Source: Gymnopilus junonius | Taxonomy: Eukaryota; Basidiomycota; Agaricomycetes; Agaricales; Galerinaceae | Reading direction: 5' to 3' | Length of the DNA: 64,000 nucleotides | Assembly: GCA_015501075.1 (NCBI GenBank) | Contig: JADNYJ010000006.1 | Span: 496,001-560,000 of the forward strand | In this document: positions 46,385 through 57,468 of the stretch, piece after piece | How positions within the stretch are numbered: position 1 is the stretch's first letter | How the letters are laid out: the number at the start of each line of letters is the position of its first letter | The notes under the pieces: model-generated | The model's input: the letters and a program-made list of their open reading frames with translations, nothing else | The model's database searches: none | Told to the model about the DNA's origin: nothing | Translations under genes and position numbers: made by a program

Positions 46385-49300
46385 TCATAATTTGTAGCAA
46401 GACAGCTCCACTTTCTTGAGCAACCCCTTGAGCGTATTGCTCGTCCTATTACAGTTGGACTGTAACCACTGCTCCATCTCCTTTCGCACACGACCCAGCG
46501 TATCACACACGGGCAGCTCACCTCCCGGTCGGACCAACGTTGGGTTCAGCAAAAATCAAATAGCCCGTTCCACAACTCTGTTTGCCAGTAACGCTTGAAT
46601 GGTGTGGCGATCTTGTGCCTTTGCACACCTTCTCCATCGGTGTATGCCACCACGGAACTTGCCTGAATGTATTTTCCAAAGAGCATACAGTATATGATCC
46701 CAGCTAGCCCAAAATAGTCTGTTTGGTACGTCCAAGGCCTGTCTTCCCGCACCTCGAAACAGTCACGGTCGTCCGTCGCCCAGTCCGCGATGAACTGTTG
46801 CCCGGGAGGGAATAGTCGCGTGTCGATCGTCCGCCCGAAATCGATGACTTTAAGACCTTTGTAGCTCCATCCTCCGTCTCCAGAGGGCTGATAGGTACCT
46901 GACCATGCTGCTGCGCCTCCTGGGACGTCTTCTAGACGGAGAAGGCAGTTGTCGATTTTGAGGTCGCCGTGAATAAAGCCTATGTTGTGCATGGCCTCCA
47001 ACAGGCGTAGGAGCTCGATGGTGAAGAAGACGACGAGGAGTTCGTCGAGACATGCGCCGGCTTGTGATACGCCTGCTGAGACGGCGTTGTTGACGATGTT
47101 GAGAAGCATGCCTTGGGGGCAGAGGTCGAGAATGAGATGGCTTTCGTCGCTGTAAGCGTAAAGGGCATGAGGAAGGACGACGGATCGACGTAAGGAGGGC
47201 GGTAGGGCTGAATGTAGTCGTCGTAGGACGTGATACTCCCATACGTTCCTTGGCTTGACAACTTTGAGGGCGACCATGGATGACATCTCCTCGTCCTCCT
47301 CATCGTCTTCATCCTCCTCCTCATCGTCATCTTCGCCTGATCGCATGCCTACATCCTTGGCTTTGAAGACTGACCCAAATCCGCCTTCTCCTAGCTTCTC
47401 AGTGACCATGAATCGATGACCGTCCAATGTGAGTGGAAAGGAACCTGATTCCAACCCGCCAGTGTTGCTCCCCGAGCTGGTCTTCCTGCTCTTTTTCGCG
47501 AATCGCTGTAGTTCAGAAAGTTTGTCTGACTGCTGCGCGCGGAGATCACAAAAATATGGATCGGCAGGTATACGGGAGATCAGGGAGGATAGAATGACTG
47601 GCTCGAACGGGTTGCAAGGATTACTTGGTCGGAACTTAGAGCTTAAAGTAAGCGTGTCAAGAAGACTCAGTGACCTTGTCCTCTCCTCGATAATAACAAC
47701 GTCAGGATCAGGTTGGACAGGTTGCTGCTCAACAGCCAAGCGCAGGGGTTGGATTGCATCGATTTCCTCCTCCTCTTCGGCTTCGTCCTCCCGTAATTCT
47801 TCCGCCAACATCACAGCAGCCTTTGCAGCCTCATACTCTGCTCGTTGAGGGTCGTCTGGACGGCCATATCTTTCACTCGGGGTGCTTCCTCCTCTTGTGC
47901 TCGAGGTGTACTCAAACGTCCTCTCTGTGATGGGTGTCATTACATTGAACTGACCAAACCGGCCTCCCAAAGGCACGTCTTGGTAAGAATCGCCCTCTTC
48001 ATATTCTTCAGGAAGAGGAAGATGCTCAGCAGGTAGAGGTGTTTCGTATTCTTCAACTTGTGACTCCTCATAATACTCTTCTTCTTCCTGAGGGTCTTGC
48101 ACATCTGGTTCCTCGTCGTCATCTTCAATTTCAACAACGGTAGTTGCGAAACTTGGAGGTATAATAGCACCTTGATCGGTTTGCAAAGCAGGGGGATGAA
48201 TCCTGGCTCATTTTCAGTGGGTTGTTTGAATGCAGGAGTGATATCTTTGAATGGCGTGAAAGCAGGTTTAGGATCGATGAAAGGCTTAAACGCAGAGCTT
48301 GGTGTTTTGGGTGTAAATGCATTCTGGGCATTCTCGTCATCAGGTGGTCGACTGAAGACCTTGAAAGATGTGCGTGCGTTCTCGTCCTTGAACGGGGTAA
48401 ACGCAGGGCGAACATTTTCACCTTGCGGTGGTAAAGTGTCATGTTGCGACTTGGCTCGTTCGTGTGTTGGTGCAGCCTTTGTTTTCGGTAAAGGTTTGCC
48501 GTGATCATCGGTAAAGACGTCTCGGAGAGGTGCTAGAGGTACTGCTTTACTTGCTGGCGTGAACACTTTGGCGAATACAGGATCCGGGTTCTTTTCTGTC
48601 GCTGATTTTGGTGGGCCATTCTCTGAGCTATCCTTTGCGAAACGTAGGTTGGAAGATGCGAGAGGGGTTTCGCGGACTGCGAGTGCTATCCTTGGTGTCG
48701 TGAAAGGCGTCTTTTGCTGTTCTGGGTCCACAAATGGAGTAAACTGAAAATTTGTCAAGTACAGTCCTCTGAAAGCACAGGAACTTGCAAACCTTGGTAC
48801 CTGGAGTACGATTGCTATTAGCCTGTGCATTTTCATCAATAAATGGTGTAAACTAGGATAACACTCGTAAGTAAATCGACATTCGTACATTCTCTTACAT
48901 TGGTTTCGATACATACCTTAACGGATGGCGTGCGACTATGCGGTTGGGCATTTTCGTCCTTGAATGGTGTAAACTAGAAAACATTCTTAAGAATGATGTT
49001 ATGTGGAGATAGCTATGCACACTGACCTTGGCAGCTGGAGTACGACCGTTCTGAGATTGAGCATTTTCATCAACAAATGGTCGGAAAGCTGGAGATGATA
49101 TTACAACAGAAATGAATCAAATACATATAACCAGACAAACCAGGAATAGGGGTCTTCGCATTCTGTGCATTTTCATTTTCATTTGAAAATGTCAATCGTG
49201 GTTGTACAACGGGCGTCATGGGCTCAATTTTTTTCACAGGTGCATGTTTGCTACCGGGAGCCAATATTTTTGTTGTTTTGTCTGGTGAATTGTACATTCC

Positions 49301-50359
49301 AAACACATCCGCCAGAGCCTCCTTGGTGTTGATCGTTACTGTTGGTTCTGGGCCTCCCATAAGGCTCTTGCGGCCCATGGACTTGTACCGCGATGATTTG
49401 TGACCATCATCATTGAAGTCGACAGGAGCAAGATAGGATGATGAGGAAGATGATAAGGAGAACCGTGACTCAGAAGCTGGAGGAGGACCCCACTTCTTTC
49501 CAAGTAAGCCCATTGACCTTGCGCGTGCTTCTTGAATACTATATTCAACATGTTCCTCTGTGAATAACATCGACATATTGAACCTTAGCTTCTCCGGACG
49601 TTTACCAGGGGCGGGAGGAGCCAGCATAAGAGCATATCGTGCTGCCGCCGTGGAGTTGAAAGTGCTAGTATAAGTGGCTTGTGAAGGGCTGGAAGAGGAA
49701 AATGATGATGGTTTCACTACAACTTTGCTGAAACTCGAGATGAACTTGCTTTTGCAGAGGATACTGCTGAGCTTGGAGAGGAACTAGACGACGGGATGCA
49801 CTGGATGATGGAGGGCCCCGATTTTGAAACTCCCTATAACGGGTCTTTAATCGCTCGACGGGTCTAGCAGATTTTTTAATCCCTTTGCGATAAACAGAAT
49901 CAGCCTCTTGTCGTCTAATAGATACATCAGCCAATGTTCATGTCTTTATATCAGTCCGGATGATGCTTGCCTGCCGCTCTCTTCCAATAGGTTGGCATAA
50001 TCTTCGTAAAGTGCCGAATACGATGTCCCAATGCCGTGGTCCAGGAGGTATGCATAGATCCCAATAGCTCCTGCTTTATCCATCTGCCTCGCGTAAAGGG
50101 CCCATAACTTCAAATATCGTAGATCAGTCTTGTAGAGCGAGTCTTCCTTGAACTGCGTCGTTGCTTCCTTCAACAGATCCACAAGCCCAGAGCTGGGGTC
50201 GCTTTCTCCATAGTTCTTGATGGTCCATTGCACAAATTGATGGTACACTGCCAGTGGGTCGTCTTCTTCGTTCAGAGCGGTGGCAAGCCGAGCTTTGAAT
50301 TTTTGACGTTCCCCGTCGCGGTCGCTGCCAGATGCATTATCCTTTGCACGCGATGCCAT
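46385..50359 (-). CDS. BUB1: BUB1 spindle-assembly-checkpoint kinase
   Basis: About 1200 aa. The N-terminal Mad3/BUB1 TPR domain (DDPLAVYHQFVQWTIKNYGE; KLWALYARQMDKAGAIGIYA) is followed by the GLEBS Bub3-binding motif VTINTKEALADVFGMYNSP. A series of short repeats FTPFxDENAQ comes next (48238-49090), then the kinase: GEGGFGSVFKAKD, VALKVV (Lys), HGDLKIDN and DFGRTID. Bub1 phosphorylates histone H2A at centromeres and recruits checkpoint proteins. One intron (49915-49970) has a GC-AG donor. Single-base losses occur at the plus-strand A5 run 46551-46555 (repair gives LFDFLLNPTLVRPGG and a stop at 46385) and the G5 run 48191-48195 (GFIPPALQTDQG), with further slips near 49740-49800. All catalytic motifs are intact. 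Confidence 0.88.
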
Positions 50360-51884
50360 TTGAGGCGGCCAGGCGTAGATAAATGCCTGGCGATTACCAC
50401 GAGGTCGGCGTTCAAGTCGAAGATGTCCTTGTTTAGCCCACGATCGCGTCGCGTACAGATCACATGACCGAATTTAGGGGGTGCAAAAAGGGGTTTTCCC
50501 CCCATAGTACTGGGTATCCAAAAGCGGAAAAAGGAGGCAAAAGAGCGAAAAAGAGAGAGAATTAGTAGAAATATTCATGATCCTTTATTTCATGCAAAGA
50601 ATGCATACAATTATAACTCATTTCAAGCCTTTGCTTTCCTTGCTTTTTTTCTGGTGCGCTTCACATGCACGAGTCAGGAAAATCAGGTTGCCTCCCCGCA
50701 GCCCACCCAAAACTCTACAAACAGCAAATCAGTGCGAAAAAATGGGTAAAATTTTTGTTATTAATTGTTGATAGCATATGCGTTATTAGAGACCTTCTGA
50801 GCCCTGAAAATTGGTCAACCATGCTCATGAAATGCCCGAAGCTCAGAGATGAGCATCACGAGCGGCGGCACCCGGCCCGTGGCTGAATATGGTAATATGG
50901 CAGATAACATTGGCCGTGGCAGCTAACATTCCGATGATTTACATAGCTCAATGATCACAGTAAAACATTCTAAAGAGACAGTTCTTTTTATTATATGTAT
51001 CTACACATGCCTGAATATTTCAGAGATTTAAAGATGACATTTGCATCCAAGAAGGCGAAAATGAAGGTAACACGTGCAAATGTTATCTGCCATTGGGTGT
51101 GGCAGATAACATTTCGATGTTTTATGCCTCATCAAGGCCTTGATAAAAAATTCTAAACAGACAGATTTGATTGACATATACTCATACATGCTCCTGTAAG
51201 TCCTAGTATCCCAAAAATCTCATTTGCATTCAGGAGGTCGACAACAATGGCGAGCAGCCTACTGTCTCGGACATTGCCGGGCAGATAACAACCCAGCACT
51301 ATGGGCGGTCAACCCAAAAAGGTGCAAAATCTCGACTCGCGAGTCCGATCCATCGCTAAAGCCTCCTTTCATCAAAACTGGAAGTTCAACGCTGCGGACA
51401 GCTGCGCTGCTGCAGTATCGCTCCTTAGCAACATGGTACAACCAGCTGCTATCCAGTGACTACATCACTTCTGGCAGGAATTTTAAGGCAGCTGAGGCCT
51501 CGAAGGACATAACCGACAGATCGCGCCTTGTCTGGACACCATAATTTACACGGGATGGTCATGAATAGCTAAGAACAGCATGGGCTAGTATCTCTTGTTG
51601 ATCTCCATTAGGACGCCATCACGGAGCCGTTGTACTGCTACGCATTCGGTGACATTTGAAATTGATATGCAATGGCGAAATAATTTCAGGCTTCTTCAAA
51701 GTTCAGTGCCCGCGCCTGACAACAACCAACCTTGCTCCTCCTTTCTCTTTCGACCACCACCCTCTTTTTTTCTTCTTGGTTTGCTGGCAAACTGGCTTCT
51801 TGCTCAGGGGGCAGGCCAATTCTTATCTGTTTTTCCTGTCGGTAAACTGGCTCTTTCGTCACAAACAAGCACTCATTCTCTGCA
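50360..51884. other. Divergent intergenic region with repeats
   Basis: Between the BUB1 start and the seven-TM gene. It contains the inverted/direct GGCAGATAACATT repeats described separately. Plus-strand frames at 51224-51544 and 51595-51894 are not supported. Confidence 0.4.
50898..51113. repeat. Inverted-repeat unit TGGCAGATAACATT (small MITE candidate)
   Basis: TGGCAGATAACATT occurs at 50898-50911 and 51100-51113, with its perfect reverse complement at 51079-51092. The first and second form terminal inverted repeats of a 195-bp unit. The second and third form a 14-bp palindrome around a 7-bp loop. A related GGCAGATAACA occurs near 51280. Flanking sequences of the two units (ACATTCTAAAGAGACAG versus AAATTCTAAACAGACAG) suggest a degenerate tandem duplication of about 200 bp. 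No clear target duplication. Confidence 0.55.
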
Positions 51885-54294
51885 ATGTTTTTGAACGGGG
51901 CTGTGCGACAATATATGAAGCATAGTCTCTCTGTGGCCAAAGTTAAGTTGCTGGTAAGCATTCAGAGCTGAAGATCGCCCTCCTGCCATCTGACTTCCGC
52001 CTTCTCAGTACGAAAGGATAGCCCTAAATCGTTTCACTGTGGTATACTTCGTTTGTGCCATCTCGACGTGCTTCCTCCTTGGTTCTTTCAAATTCTCGGT
52101 TTAATCCATGACTCCGAAGCTGTGTCGGCACTGTCGAATTTCGTTCAGAAGTCAAACTTCACTTCCGGTTTGGCAATATTAAAGGACGATACTGTAAAGC
52201 TTTGCTCAGGCCTCCCCAATGAGCAGGGTACCGTTTGCAAACATGTGGTCACTTTCGAAAACGGATCTGTAGAATGGCATTTGGGCAATCTTCACTTCGA
52301 CAAGGTCTGTCGTCTTCGTTCTGCATTCTGAAGTTATGCATTCTGAAGTAATATATAAAGTTCTTTCGGCAGGATCCTCCCAATGTAAACGATGACGAGG
52401 GTAATCTAACTGATTCCCTGAAGACGAGAGCGGCGGACGAGGATTCTGTTGACAAGTCCCAAGGCCTGGGGGATAACTGCTATGTTTCTCTCAAGTGGTT
52501 GAACGACGTGTAAGTTTTCCTCTGAGGCTTTCCACGACCGATGTTGACATCCTTAGCCTTCACGATGATCAACGGGAGGATGTTGTTACATTTCTCTTTC
52601 AGATCTGGCTATTCATTCTATCGTTCGTCACGGTAAGGCCGTGGACTCTCTTTCGTGTTCACCAATGTCAACTAATTATCCTCTAGATTATGAATGAGTC
52701 CATCCCACACCTTGGAGCTGCTCTTTTCGGGAATATGCTCAGTACAGGATGGGCGGGATACAGAGTGTACTCAACTTACAATTTGATGAATCTGTATCGA
52801 ACAGACATCAAGTACAAAGCATGCAATGGACATGATTTAATGGGGGATTGGTGGGAAGAAAGACTTTCGGATACGGTAGGCATCCGTAACTGCAGAGCAA
52901 GTTAAAACTGACACGACTTAGATTCCGCTCGTAGCCTGTGACGCTGTCGCACTCCTTGCCATGACCTTTTTGTCGTTCAAGTTGTATAAAGTCCGTGAAT
53001 TAATGACGCACTTTTTATATGTGCGTTCTAAAGTGTTTACCTTTTTTTTGTCAGGTCTACGACCATCAAACAAGCATGCGTGTCGCGACTTCGCAAAAGT
53101 CCTCAGGCTCTACAAGGTAGCTTTATGAAGTTACCAAGAATCAAGCATATACTGATTTTAGTCTCTTTTAGCTCGTCCTGGTGTTTTCTGTCTTCCTCCA
53201 GCTCTCGGGTTCATTTCCTTCGCCTCAACTGGGCTGTGGATCGACAAAGTTGTTCATGGTAGTTTGGCCGAATTTTCCAGCCATACAAAGGTGTTTCTGG
53301 CGATATTCGTCGTAATTCTAGTGGTCCTGCTCCCTTGGCTTGTTTTTGCAAGTGTTCTTCAGTTGCCACCGATCAAATTCAATTACTGACTATGACTTTT
53401 CTGTAGGGCTGGATCTGCGTTCGAAAAGAATGCAATGTCAGATTTACACTTTTTTGCCTAATCTCGTTGTTGCTTCTTGGCACTTCCATCGCGATGTTCG
53501 CTAGTGACTGTGAGATGAATTTTAGCTGGTGTGGTACTCGGTACTGACAACTCTGTATTTATTTCTGCAGTATACCGCTACATATTCTCAACTTGGCCCT
53601 TCTTTGCTACGATCACCGTCACCTCTTTCCTTTTCTTAGTTGGAACAACAGTTTTAGCCGTGATATGCCGTTTGAATTTTGGCCAGGGCCTTGCTCATTA
53701 CAGTGAGTGTCCTTATACGACACCTCTTGATCAGGGGCTGATATCAGTGCAGTTCAGGTCAACGATGCCTTAGAGGGTGTCGACTTCACTCCGGTATATT
53801 TCACCAAGCCGGACCTTGAAGACATCGAGAAATCTAGCCCATCAGATGTATTGCCTGAGCCACAATCCCTAGCCCCTCCTAAACCTATACATTTGTCTAA
53901 GCCGAGAGGAGACTCCATATATTCCGATGTGGATGCAGCACCAATTATCTTATCAGCATCACCTCCTCTTACATCGGACCTTGGCCCTGTACCGAACTCT
54001 CTAGCGCAAGCCGAGTCGCCTAGGAGCCCAAGTATCATGACCACATCAACAAAGAGGCCATCGCAGTTGCGTATCGTTACTGGAAACACCAAAGAATTAT
54101 TGGCGAGGGCAGGAGGTGACTCAGGGTCTGCAAAAGAGAAATCTCCAAGAGAGAGCTTGTCGGCTCTTTCTTATGTATCTGAAGAGCCATCGTCGACGAC
54201 TGCAAGCGGGGATATAGTTGCGCCCACGAGAAGACTAGGAAGTGGCAAACCTGGCCTGCCCACTAATCCACGCAGCGGATTGACGAGAATTTAA
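51885..54294 (+). CDS. Seven-TM membrane protein, basidiomycete-specific (unnamed)
   Basis: About 10 short introns and about 620 aa. The N-terminus (MFLNGAVRQYMKHSLSVAKV) leads into TM1 (FTVVYFVCAISTCFLLGSF). An extracellular loop of about 130 residues with several Cys precedes TM2 (FLFQIWLFILSFVT). The remaining segments include LVACDAVALLAMTFLSF, LVLVFSVFLQLSGFISFA, VFLAIFVVILVVLLPWLVFA, FTLFCLISLLLLGTSIAMF and ATITVTSFLFLVGTTVLAVI. A Ser/Pro-rich cytoplasmic tail ends GKPGLPTNPRSGLTRI. One-base losses at the T3 run 52086-52088 and near 53075 break the frame. Seven TMs suggest a receptor-like topology, but no GPCR motif is visible, so I assign no function. Confidence 0.65.
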
Positions 54295-54406
54295 ACAAGC
54301 TGTAATTAAGGTTGTACATATACATATGTAGCAATACTGATATTGATTGCAATGCAGTAGTGACTGTAACTAGAATAAGCCTGAGTGCCAGAGTTCCAAT
54401 AGTATA

Positions 54407-56625
54407 CTAGTTGACAGTGGACGCCATGACTATGGTGCGTTCTACATCCGGGCGTCGTGGTGTGATGGCGCACTCAAATGGCGCAGGTAAGCTTGCGACA
54501 GAAAATTAGATATAATTTGTTACTGGAAATAAATATATCACTGACCAGCTGGACGAGTTACCATACTTCAGAACAGGTTCAATAGCACGCCCATCCTTGT
54601 CGACAACCTTCGATATGTTGAATGTTGCGAGCATGGAAGCAACCGCGATCCAGATGGTCGAGAAAGCCATGTACCGACCCGGACAAATTCTTCACAAAGA
54701 AAGACAAGCAAATACGTTAGGAGACGGCAACCCTTGAATTTGATGAAATGTACCTTCTGCCAAAGCCAAATACAGTGTATATTTCTTGAACAGGATTAAG
54801 CTTGCCACCCTTGAGGAATCGTTCTGGCTTGAAAGAGAAGGGATGGGGGTACGTAACCTCGTCGTGAAAAATTGCCCTGCGAAGGTACAGTAAGGCAACG
54901 TGAAACACAGTTTTGGAGTGATGTTTACCAAATGTTTGCAAATACAATGGAGCCTGCCTTTAGTCTATACCTCTTGTACACGTCGTCTTCCTGTAGGACG
55001 TGAGGACCGCCTGCAGGAAAAGCAAAATTATTCAGTTGTTGGGAACGAGCATTATAGGCGCGACTTTATTTACCTATGGGGCTTGAAATCGAGCATCGGA
55101 AAACCTCCATCACCAAAGCAGTGACATACGGCAAGGAATCCTTATCCTCGAAAGTCGGCAGATCGCCATTCGGAATGACCGAGTCAATTTCACTTTGCGC
55201 CTGTGCTTGTGCTTCAGGATTCGACAGCATGGCGAAGACAAAACCAGCAAGGGTCGCGACAGTCTGTATTTTAGGAGTGAATAAAGAAATTATTGCCCAT
55301 CAAAAAATTACATTATCAGACCCAGCTAAACAAAACATAAGCAAGTTAGTAGCCTATATGAAATGGTGGCGTCGTAAAAGGCTCACATACAAGAATACAT
55401 CGTCGCTGCGGCATTTTGGGATTAATCCTTCTTGTTCTCTTCTACTCTTTGAGTCATCTAAAGCTTGTAACCGAGTAGAAACGAAGGAAGGAGAAAGTTT
55501 CCCGTAACCTTCACAGCATTGACTTCAGCACCCCTGTCGCAGAAATTAAAAGTGGAGAAGCGTACCATTTTAACTTTGGTAACCTCAAAAGGTACCTCCA
55601 CCATCTTCCTGCTCAACGCCCGAGTTTTCTCTTGCGACCTTCTTGAACGTTGCAAACGGCATCCAATCGGGTACGTGTTTGAGGATTGGAAAGGTGTCCA
55701 CTAGATATTTTCCAGGAACAACTGCCTGCAGTACGGTTGGATGCCGTCTTCCGAAAGTTTGATGAAAGGGTCATTCTTGGGTAAAATATCTATCCCGTAC
55801 GTGAGCGACAGAATTGTGGAACCTGCAAAGCTGCGCGACATTATTTTAACAAATGCAAGCAAGCCGTATATATTCTCTAACTCACTATCGAATATGCGTC
55901 ATGAAGGCTTTAGGATCTTGCAAAAGGTTCTGAAGAAGTTTTCCGGGACGATGCCAATTCCACGGGTTCAAATAGCGAGGCACTCGCAGCATTGAATGAT
56001 TGTTCAAAGACGCGACGATGTGCACGCCTGCCACAACGAGGAGCCAGTTAGTACTGATACCAATGCCGAATCAGAGGACAGGATTCATTACCAGTTAGGA
56101 CCTGTTAATGATAGCTCAATATTGGACTTGGGTTTTTCACGAAGGAAATACACAAACCATAGGGCATTGTTCCAATATTGAAATCCCATCCCATCAACTC
56201 TGTAACCATTGGCATCCGGGGTCTTGAAAGTAGGTCAGAAGCCTGGGGAGGTACATGCAAAGAAGTATACCTATTTGAATAGATAGCTGAACGTTTGTCC
56301 AGGAGCTCGTTCACGGCCTCAATTGTGTCCAAAATGACAAGGGGCCTCCCAAGGACATTCAGCTCAATGATATCAGAATCTGACAATTGCATAGCGTAAA
56401 CGGCCTTGTTAAAGAGCAATAAAAAGAGACCTCACTGTATTCTTTGCACCACGCATGGTACTTCTCCCAAGACGATTCTGTGGGCATGTCACGAAGGTTT
56501 CCAATAATGGGTAGACCTGGAGGACCTGGAGGTGCTGGTTGTCTGTTGCGTCGCCGAACAAGCATGTCGACGACGAGCCCTAGCCCAACAAGTGCTCCCA
56601 AAAAGCATGCCTCCTGCAAATTCAT
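54407..56625 (-). CDS. Cytochrome P450 monooxygenase
   Basis: Signal-anchor N-terminus (ACFLGALVGLGLVVDML, then basic residues), followed by the proline-rich hinge APPGPPGLPIIGNLRD. Internal exons give IIELNVLGRPLVILDTIEAV. The I-helix region gives LAGSDN and TVATLAGFVFAMLSNPEA; the K-helix ExxR motif is EVFR; then HPFSFKPERF. The heme loop is split by an intron: FGFGRR and then ICPGRYMAF, with the Cys ligand present. The C-terminus LPAPFECAITPRRPD ends at 54407. The protein is membrane-bound (ER) and takes electrons from a P450 reductase; the substrate is unknown. There is at least one frame slip near 55946 (extra A). It is convergent with the seven-TM gene, 112 bp away. No biosynthetic partner genes are nearby. 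Confidence 0.85.
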
Positions 56626-57468
56626 CCCGAGTTAATGGTCAGAAACAAAGGATGCAATGAAAAGAAAATAATGCGTGGCAGCCTCGATGTCCTTTTAATC
56701 AACGCCGTACGTAAAGACCGGCATTCATATTTTGCGGGCACCATCGACGAGTAAATTGAATCAGATAAACTTTCGAGTCGTCCGTCAAAGAATTACATGC
56801 TGCCAAAATGGAGCGCAGAAACTTCAAATACCAAGGTTCTGCAATTGGCAGGATGGATTTCAGCAAAATGATCATCGCGCAAATTCATCAGGAGTTTCAA
56901 AGCAACAGCTGAACTTCAGGCATTTTGTTGGGGAGGCCGATGAAAATCCACGGCGGAGTCTTTATTACAGTATGAAGGTAAAGACTCGATAGTGTTTATT
57001 GCCAGGTCAACAGTGACCGGAGAAACCTCGGGAAGAACATAAGCGAGGGAGATCGGCCCGTGGGAAGCGATCTTTCTATCATGTGACCTAGGTACACGAA
57101 AATCGGCTCCCGATCCTCGAACATGTCAGAAATGGCTGCAGCGTTGTTTCTCCATGAACCAGTGCTACACGTGTATATTGCGCGCCTTACCGTACATCTG
57201 TGTAATGTTCTCTACGGCCGAGCTGAGAAATCTATTGTTGTCGAGTCAAATTTTCGACGGCGCCTCGCTTCTGCCTCATGGCGTGCAACTTCCGGGCTTC
57301 GGACTCCGTAAACAAACGAACAGGATTCTCAACTCCACTGCCATGAACGAGCTGTTTTTATAACGCAGGCTTTCATCTTGTTGCTTCATACATCACCCTT
57401 ACTCGCAAGTGGCCAGTCCACCCTTGTTTCTTGCTCTCATCTTGTTTTCGTCACATATCGCAGTCGAT
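56626..57468. other. Divergent intergenic region
   Basis: Separates the P450 start (minus) from the glucanase start (plus) and should hold both promoters. Frames at 56732-56992 and 57123-57363 are not supported. Confidence 0.4.
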
